NCBI GenBank assembly: GCA_937967375.1
Contig: CALCJF010000022.1
Location: 1 to 17,945 of the forward strand
From: an uncultured Leucobacter sp.
Lineage (GTDB): Bacteria; Actinomycetota; Actinomycetes; Actinomycetales; Microbacteriaceae
Length of the DNA stretch: 17,945 nt
Direction of reading: 5' to 3'
Below the pieces are notes generated by a model that worked only from the letters and a program-made list of their open reading frames with translations, did not search any database and was not told the origin of the DNA. Every line of letters begins with the position of its first letter. The stretch's first letter is position 1. This document shows positions 14,202 through 17,945 of the stretch, piece by piece. A program made the translations under genes and the position numbers.

Positions 14202-15833
14202 TCACAGGGTCGAAACGTTGAAGGGGCCGAAGCGTCCGTCGGTGCAATACCCCAGGCGAATGGTCATACCGGGGCTCCAAGGAGCAGAAAGTCTCCCCCC
14301 GCCTGCACCGGCTGAATCGAGTGGAAATATTTGGTATGTACCCGATCCAAGACGAACGCACACCTGTGATCCGGGAATCCCCAGCAGTGAGATGTCTGCC
14401 CCCGTACCCGCGACCCCGGGAGACGCGAGCGAAGCACTCGGCGTAGAGATCGCGAATGGTAGGGAATGCGTATTTGGAACCCAGTTGCTCACAGCAGTCG
14501 ACACCTGCGCGATATAGTCGCCAACCGGCAGGCCGAGCGTAGAGAGATCTGTAGACCACGAGCCATCACGCGCCGCCTCGACAGTAAAGCTCAGCCCCGC
14601 GACCGAGACCGCGACGTTACTCCCCGGTGCTGCTACACCACTTACTACGGGAGCAATTCCAGCTGCCCCGGAGCCGCTCGCGATGAATTCCCCCCGCGGT
14701 GTCACCGGGTCTTCGGCCTCACCGCTAGATCCGCCACCTCCGGCTGACCCCCCACCGGGGGCCGCAGGCAGCTGACTGCCAGCGCTACCGTCTGACGACT
14801 GAGCAGTGCCTGATTGCGATCCTCGGGGTTCAGTTGCGGTTGAATCCGCAACCCTCGTTCTTTCGGAGTCACTCTTGCCCGGCGAATTTTGGCCTGTTGC
14901 CACTCCGTCATCTGCCTGAGGCTGCACCAGCACTGCGATCACTATCGCCGCTCCAGCAAGTAGCACAGCCGAACCGAGAGCAAGCAGCTTGGGTAGCAGG
15001 CCCATATTGTGCAGCACTGCGAGAAGAGAGGTTGCGCCGGCCGCTGTGACGTTCTGTCCCACTGCGGTCGACCCTCCGACGAGCACCAAGCCAAGCACAC
15101 CCGCCGATTTTCCTCCGAGTCTATGGTTCTCTTGCTTGATCTGATCCGCTGTTGCCTGGCATAGCGCGCACGAAGTGAGGTGCGAGCGCACAGCTGCCCT
15201 GTCCTTCGCCCCGAGACTGCCGCGCACAAACCTTGGCAACAGTCCCTGCACCTGCGGGTGCACTTGCTGCTCAGGCGACGGCAGTATCTCTTCAAGCCAC
15301 GCGATCTTGAGACCCTCTTTTGCTCGTCTAGTGAGCGCCGAGACGGAGTTTGGGCTGAGATCCAGTTTCGCCGCGATGTCATTTCTCGGCATCTGTTCGA
15401 CCTCGGTGAGCCAGAGCACCTGCTGCCAGCGTTCGGGCAACGAGCGAAAAGCAACTGTCACGTCGCGTCGCTGCTCTGCGGCCTCAAGCCCGTGGGAGCT
15501 GTCTTGCACAGGATCACCGTCGACCTCGGCAACCACCTGCACCCGGCTCTCGGCGTGATAGCGAGTCACCGCCCGGTTGCGAACCGTTGACAGCAGATAG
15601 GCACGAAAGTGACCTGTCGGACCTCCGCCTCTCTGCATCTGCTCCCAGATAGCGATAAAAGAGTCCGAGACCACGTCTTCAGCGTTGTTGAATGCAAGCG
15701 GTTTGGCGGCGCGCACCGCAGCAGCTCGATGTCGTGTCCAGAGTTCTGCGTAGGCATCTCGATCGCCATCGCGCGAGGCGGCGATAAGTTCCGACTCGGG
15801 AAGACCGTCGGCTGAGCGGTTGGCGAAATCCAA
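14202..15833 (-). CDS. ECF sigma factor fused to a zinc-finger anti-sigma-like segment, membrane helix and outer Ig-like domain
   Basis: Numbered from the TTG at 15833 (543 residues). Residues about 15-90 are sigma region 2 (AYAELWTRHR, NNAEDVVSDSFIAIWEQ, AYLLSTVRNRAVTRY); about 120-180 are region 4 (FRSLPERWQQVLWLTEVE, IAAKLDLSPNSVSALTRRAK). A zinc-finger like those of ZAS anti-sigma factors follows: H218-x3-C222-x2-C225. After a weakly hydrophobic stretch, about 282-304 is a strong membrane helix. A Ser/Gly/Pro-rich linker (about 310-380) leads to one or two bacterial Ig-like domains that must lie outside. The chain thus joins sensor, anchor, inhibitor and sigma factor. The TTG at 15833 has AGGGG 7 bases upstream; the longer TTG at 15869 lies inside a CRP-like palindrome. 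Sigma factors with ZAS and membrane extensions are known (for example ECF53-like groups); the Ig-like tail and surface-gene neighbours suggest control of this locus. Confidence 0.87.
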   Translation of the reverse strand: MDFANRSADGLPESELIAASRDGDRDAYAELWTRHRAAAVRAAKPLAFNNAEDVVSDSFIAIWEQMQRGGGPTGHFRAYLLSTVRNRAVTRYHAESRVQVVAEVDGDPVQDSSHGLEAAEQRRDVTVAFRSLPERWQQVLWLTEVEQMPRNDIAAKLDLSPNSVSALTRRAKEGLKIAWLEEILPSPEQQVHPQVQGLLPRFVRGSLGAKDRAAVRSHLTSCALCQATADQIKQENHRLGGKSAGVLGLVLVGGSTAVGQNVTAAGATSLLAVLHNMGLLPKLLALGSAVLLAGAAIVIAVLVQPQADDGVATGQNSPGKSDSERTRVADSTATEPRGSQSGTAQSSDGSAGSQLPAAPGGGSAGGGGSSGEAEDPVTPRGEFIASGSGAAGIAPVVSGVAAPGSNVAVSVAGLSFTVEAARDGSWSTDLSTLGLPVGDYIAQVSTAVSNWVPNTHSLPFAISTPSASLASPGVAGTGADISLLGIPGSQVCVRLGSGTYQIFPLDSAGAGGGRLSAPWSPGMTIRLGYCTDGRFGPFNVSTL

Positions 15834-15857
15834 GTCGTGTCCCCTGTCACGTGATGG

Positions 15858-15875
15858 GTGTGAAAACAATCACAC
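15858..15875. promoter_or_regulatory. CRP/GlxR-type operator before the sigma gene
   Basis: GTGTGAAAACAATCACAC has perfect 6-bp arms around a 6-base centre and fully contains the TGTGA-N6-TCACA consensus of CRP and of the actinobacterial GlxR/Crp proteins. It lies between the predicted promoter and the preferred start codon, about 23-40 bases after the predicted transcription start. That position would suit repression by roadblock if this promoter is the one used, or activation of a promoter further downstream. Confidence 0.65.
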
Positions 15876-15904
15876 GGCGCCCCCACGCTCATGAAGATAC
15901 TCGT

Positions 15905-15933
15905 AAGTTAACAGAAACTCATTCTCGGTGCAA
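15905..15933 (-). promoter_or_regulatory. Predicted promoter of the sigma-factor/surface-protein locus
   Basis: On the minus strand, TTGCAC (15928-15933) and TAACTT (15905-15910) are 17 bases apart, a good fit to a housekeeping promoter with a TANNNT -10. The start would be near 15898, giving a leader of about 65 bases to the TTG at 15833 that contains the CRP-like palindrome. Confidence 0.5.
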
Positions 15934-15953
15934 AAGACGCTGCTCAACGGGTC

Positions 15954-15995
15954 GGATCGCGAAGCACACGGTCGCTTGACAGCGTTTCGCGATCC
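15954..15995. other. Inverted repeat between gltA and the sigma gene
   Basis: GGATCGCGAA (15954-15963) is perfectly complementary to TTCGCGATCC (15986-15995), and the pairing can extend inward by a G-T and a C-G. The loop is about 20 bases and no U-run follows on either strand. It may be a second 3'-end structure of gltA or a protein site upstream of the sigma promoter. Confidence 0.45.
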
Positions 15996-16013
15996 CCGCC
16001 GAAAGAACAGGTA

Positions 16014-16071
16014 AGGAGCCGTCGCGAAGGAGTAGCTCACAAACGCGAGCGGTACCCCCGCGACGGCTCCT
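16014..16071 (-). terminator. Stem-loop downstream of gltA, probable 3'-end structure
   Basis: A 13-bp perfect stem (16014-16026 with 16059-16071) encloses 32 bases that contain a smaller GCTC/GAGC hairpin. It begins 26 bases after the gltA stop. There is no real U-run, only TTACCTGTTCTTTC on the minus strand, so termination may be partial. Confidence 0.5.
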
Positions 16072-16097
16072 CTCTGCAAGAAAGCCGTATGGGTGAA

Positions 16098-17387
16098 TCA
16101 GCGGTTCAGGTGACGCTCGGGCGAACCGATGTAGAGCTGCTGCGGGCGACCGATCTTGGTCTGCGGGTCTTCGCGTGCCTCGCGCCACTGGGCGATCCAG
16201 CCGGGCAGGCGGCCGATCGCGAACAGTACGGTGAACATGCGAGTCGGAAAGCCCATGGCCTTGTAGATGACGCCGGTGTAGAAGTCGACGTTCGGGTAGA
16301 GCTTGCGCTCCTTGAAGTAGTCGTCTTCGAGGGCGATCTGCTCAAGCTCTTGCGCAAGTGAGAGCAGCGGGTCGTTGACGCCGAGCTCTGCCAGCACCTT
16401 GCCAGCGCTCTCGCGCACGATGCGGGCGCGAGGGTCGTAGTTCTTGTAGACGCGGTGACCGAAGCCCATGAGCTTGACGCCCGCTTCTTTGTTCTTGACC
16501 TTCTCTACGAAGGCCTGCACGCCCATGCCGCTCTCTTGAATCTGGCCGAGCATGTCGAGCACGGCCTCGTTCGCTCCGCCATGCAGCGGGCCCGAGAGCG
16601 CGTTGATTCCGGCAGAGACCGACGAGAACATGTTTGCACCGGTCGAGCCGACGAGGCGCACGGTCGATGTCGACGCGTTCTGCTCGTGGTCTGCGTGCAG
16701 AATCAGCAACTTGTCGAGCGCGTCGACGAGCACGGGATTGAGCACGTAGTCTTCTGCGCGGTTGCCAAAGTTGAGGCGCAAGAAGTTCTCGACGAAGCTG
16801 AGGTTATTGTCGGGGTAGAGAAACGCCTGCCCGATCGTTTTCTTGTGCGCGTATGCGGCCAGCACGGGCAGCTTCGCCAGCAGACGAATCGTGTTGACGT
16901 GCACGAACTCTTCGACCGAGGTGTCGAGCGAGTCTTCGTAGTAGGTCGACATCGTCTGCAGGCCGCCAGACAGCACCGCCATCGGGTGTGCAGTGTGCGG
17001 CACGCCCTCGAAGTAGTAGCGCATGTCTTCGTGCAGCAGCGTGTGGCGGCGAATCTCGCCGTCGAATGCTGCGAGCTGGTTCGGTGTCGGCAACTCGCCG
17101 TAGATCAAGAGATAGGCCACCTCGAGAAAGCTCGACTTCGCGGCGAGCTCTTCGATCGGGTACCCGCGGTAGCGCAGAATGCCCTCGTCGCCGTCGATAA
17201 AGGTCACCGCAGACTTGGTCGATGCGGTGTTGACGTAACCGTAGTCGAGCGCGGTGTAACCGGTCTGACGGGTCAGTGTGCTGACGTCGATTGCGGGGTT
17301 TCCGTCAGTTGCGGTCAGCACGGGCAGCTCTGCCTCGCGTCCGTTCACAGTCAGCCTTGCGGTCTGTCCCTGCGTCGATTCGGTCAC
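16098..17387 (-). CDS. gltA: Citrate synthase (type II)
   Basis: The enzyme condenses acetyl-CoA and oxaloacetate to citrate and CoA, the entry step of the TCA cycle in the cytoplasm. The 429-residue product has the beta-rich N-terminal domain of the long, type II GltA form, then the alpha-helical citrate synthase fold. The catalytic triad is visible: His269 in GPLHGGANEA, His311 in GFGHRVYK and Asp368 in PNVDFYTG. His234 (LHADHEQNAST) and Arg residues in DPRARIVRE fit the oxaloacetate site. The GTG at 17387 is the start; AGGAGG lies 4 bases upstream. The gene seems to stand alone: 180 bases separate it from dapC, and structured DNA follows the stop. Confidence 0.97.
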   Translation of the reverse strand: MTESTQGQTARLTVNGREAELPVLTATDGNPAIDVSTLTRQTGYTALDYGYVNTASTKSAVTFIDGDEGILRYRGYPIEELAAKSSFLEVAYLLIYGELPTPNQLAAFDGEIRRHTLLHEDMRYYFEGVPHTAHPMAVLSGGLQTMSTYYEDSLDTSVEEFVHVNTIRLLAKLPVLAAYAHKKTIGQAFLYPDNNLSFVENFLRLNFGNRAEDYVLNPVLVDALDKLLILHADHEQNASTSTVRLVGSTGANMFSSVSAGINALSGPLHGGANEAVLDMLGQIQESGMGVQAFVEKVKNKEAGVKLMGFGHRVYKNYDPRARIVRESAGKVLAELGVNDPLLSLAQELEQIALEDDYFKERKLYPNVDFYTGVIYKAMGFPTRMFTVLFAIGRLPGWIAQWREAREDPQTKIGRPQQLYIGSPERHLNR

Positions 17388-17567
17388 GTTGCCTCCTCGT
17401 GAGTTCGGTGCAGTGTGTTGCGCCCTGATGTAGGCGACACTCTTCAGCTTAGCCCGTTACCCGGGCTCGAATGACCCGCACTCACTTGCAGCAATTGCGA
17501 AATTTATCTTGATATCGAAATAATGTTGGTTTTTCGGGCAAGGATCGAGCGCCCCCGCGCGCCCGAT
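17388..17567 (-). other. Gap between dapC and gltA
   Basis: This stretch should hold the gltA promoter. TAAGCT (minus, 17446-17451) is a possible -10 box but its -35 partner TCATTC is poor. A small GCCCG/CGGGC hairpin overlaps the spacer. The AT-rich part near 17500-17530 stands out from the surrounding GC-rich DNA and carries a palindrome listed separately. No gene or dapC terminator is evident. Confidence 0.4.
17504..17523. promoter_or_regulatory. Operator-like imperfect palindrome upstream of gltA
   Basis: TTATCTTGATATCGAAATAA is symmetric at 8 of 10 position pairs around the central GATATC. Such AT-rich dyads centred on GATATC resemble sites bound by MarR-type regulators (inference). It lies about 120 bases before the gltA start and 44 bases from the dapC stop. 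Confidence 0.35.
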
Positions 17568-17945
17568 TCAACTGCGGCTGCTCGGCGTGCCTTGTCGCAG
17601 ACGAAGGGCCGCCTCGGCGATGTCGGCGTCACTGGCGGTGAGCGCAAGCCGCACGTGATTCGGCGAATAGTCGCCGTAGAAGAGGCCCGGGCCCGCGACG
17701 ATGCCTAGTTCGGCGAGCTCGGCGATGGTCTGCCAGGCGCCGACGCCTCGCGTCACCCACAGGTAGAGGCCCGCCTCGCTGCCATCGACCCGAAAGCCCG
17801 CGGCTTCGAGCGCCGGGCGCAGCACATCGCGGCGGGCCCGATAGCGGGCGCGCTGCTCATCGACGTGCGCCTCATCCGAGAGCGCCGCAACCATTGCTCG
17901 CTGCACGGGGCCCGGCACCATGAGGCCAGCGTGCTTTCGCACGGC
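17568..17945 (-). CDS. dapC: Succinyldiaminopimelate transaminase, C-terminal part
   Basis: The last 125 codons of a PLP-dependent fold-type I aminotransferase are present; the gene runs off the right edge. The visible part begins AVRKHAGLMVPGPVQRAMVA, the segment that follows the PLP-lysine region in actinobacterial DapC. It continues with RYRARRDVLRPALEAAGF and the small-domain end GLYLWVTRG, VAGPGLFYG and NHVRLALTASDADI, including the conserved Arg of the substrate carboxylate clamp (HVRLALT). DapC aminates N-succinyl-2-amino-6-ketopimelate with glutamate, the step between DapD and DapE, whose genes lie 14 kb away. The catalytic lysine is outside the window, so assignment rests on the C-terminal motifs and pathway neighbours. 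Confidence 0.85.
   Translation of the reverse strand, partial: AVRKHAGLMVPGPVQRAMVAALSDEAHVDEQRARYRARRDVLRPALEAAGFRVDGSEAGLYLWVTRGVGAWQTIAELAELGIVAGPGLFYGDYSPNHVRLALTASDADIAEAALRLRQGTPSSRS

Noticed and set aside
15834..15869. Longer sigma-factor start at the TTG at 15869
   Set aside because: The start codon would lie inside the CRP-like palindrome and lacks a well-placed ribosome site. The TTG at 15833 has AGGGG 7 bases upstream.

Overview
The window looks like a piece of a high-GC Gram-positive chromosome, most likely an actinobacterium of the Microbacteriaceae type. This rests on GTG and TTG starts, the actinobacterial forms of DapC, DapD and DapE, a DUF3117 miniprotein, a TatB beside an O-methyltransferase, and sortase signals of the LAxTG/LPxTG type. 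No tRNA, rRNA, CRISPR array, transposase or integrase was seen.

Left flank (1-3545): the 5' end of a tatB-like gene (minus) diverges from an O-methyltransferase gene (plus). A 360-base gap follows, holding a long stem-loop, a 45/46-bp tandem repeat and a strong bidirectional terminator. Then come a 56-residue DUF3117 gene (minus), dapE (minus) and the divergent dapD (plus), whose start codons are only 17 bases apart. DapD and DapE act in the succinylase branch of lysine/diaminopimelate synthesis. The gene order recalls the Mycobacterium tuberculosis dapD-dapE-Rv1211-Rv1220c-tatB region.

Centre (about 3570-15930): a 12-kb minus-strand locus for cell-surface proteins. In transcription order it holds: (1) an ECF sigma factor fused in one chain to a zinc-finger anti-sigma-like segment, a membrane helix and an extracytoplasmic Ig-like tail; (2) an 1188-residue secreted protein with a propeller-like region, an FN3-like domain, five ~113-residue repeats and LPNTG; (3) a 371-residue secreted protein with LANTG; (4) a 1789-residue secreted protein with an SdrD_B-like domain, three ~235-residue repeats each with four cysteines, and LSLTG. 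A CRP/GlxR-type palindrome with perfect 6-bp arms lies just upstream of the sigma gene. Stem-loops lie in every intergenic gap, including an intrinsic terminator after gene 3. The working model (inference) is a membrane-tethered one-component sigma factor that senses the cell surface or outside and controls production of large wall-anchored fibrillar proteins, with a cAMP/CRP-type input on top. No sortase gene is present here.

Right flank (15950-17945): two large inverted repeats, citrate synthase (gltA, minus), a 180-base gap with an operator-like palindrome, and the 3' end of dapC (minus). dapC, dapD and dapE therefore flank the surface locus, which suggests (inference) that it is an accessory block set into a housekeeping neighbourhood.
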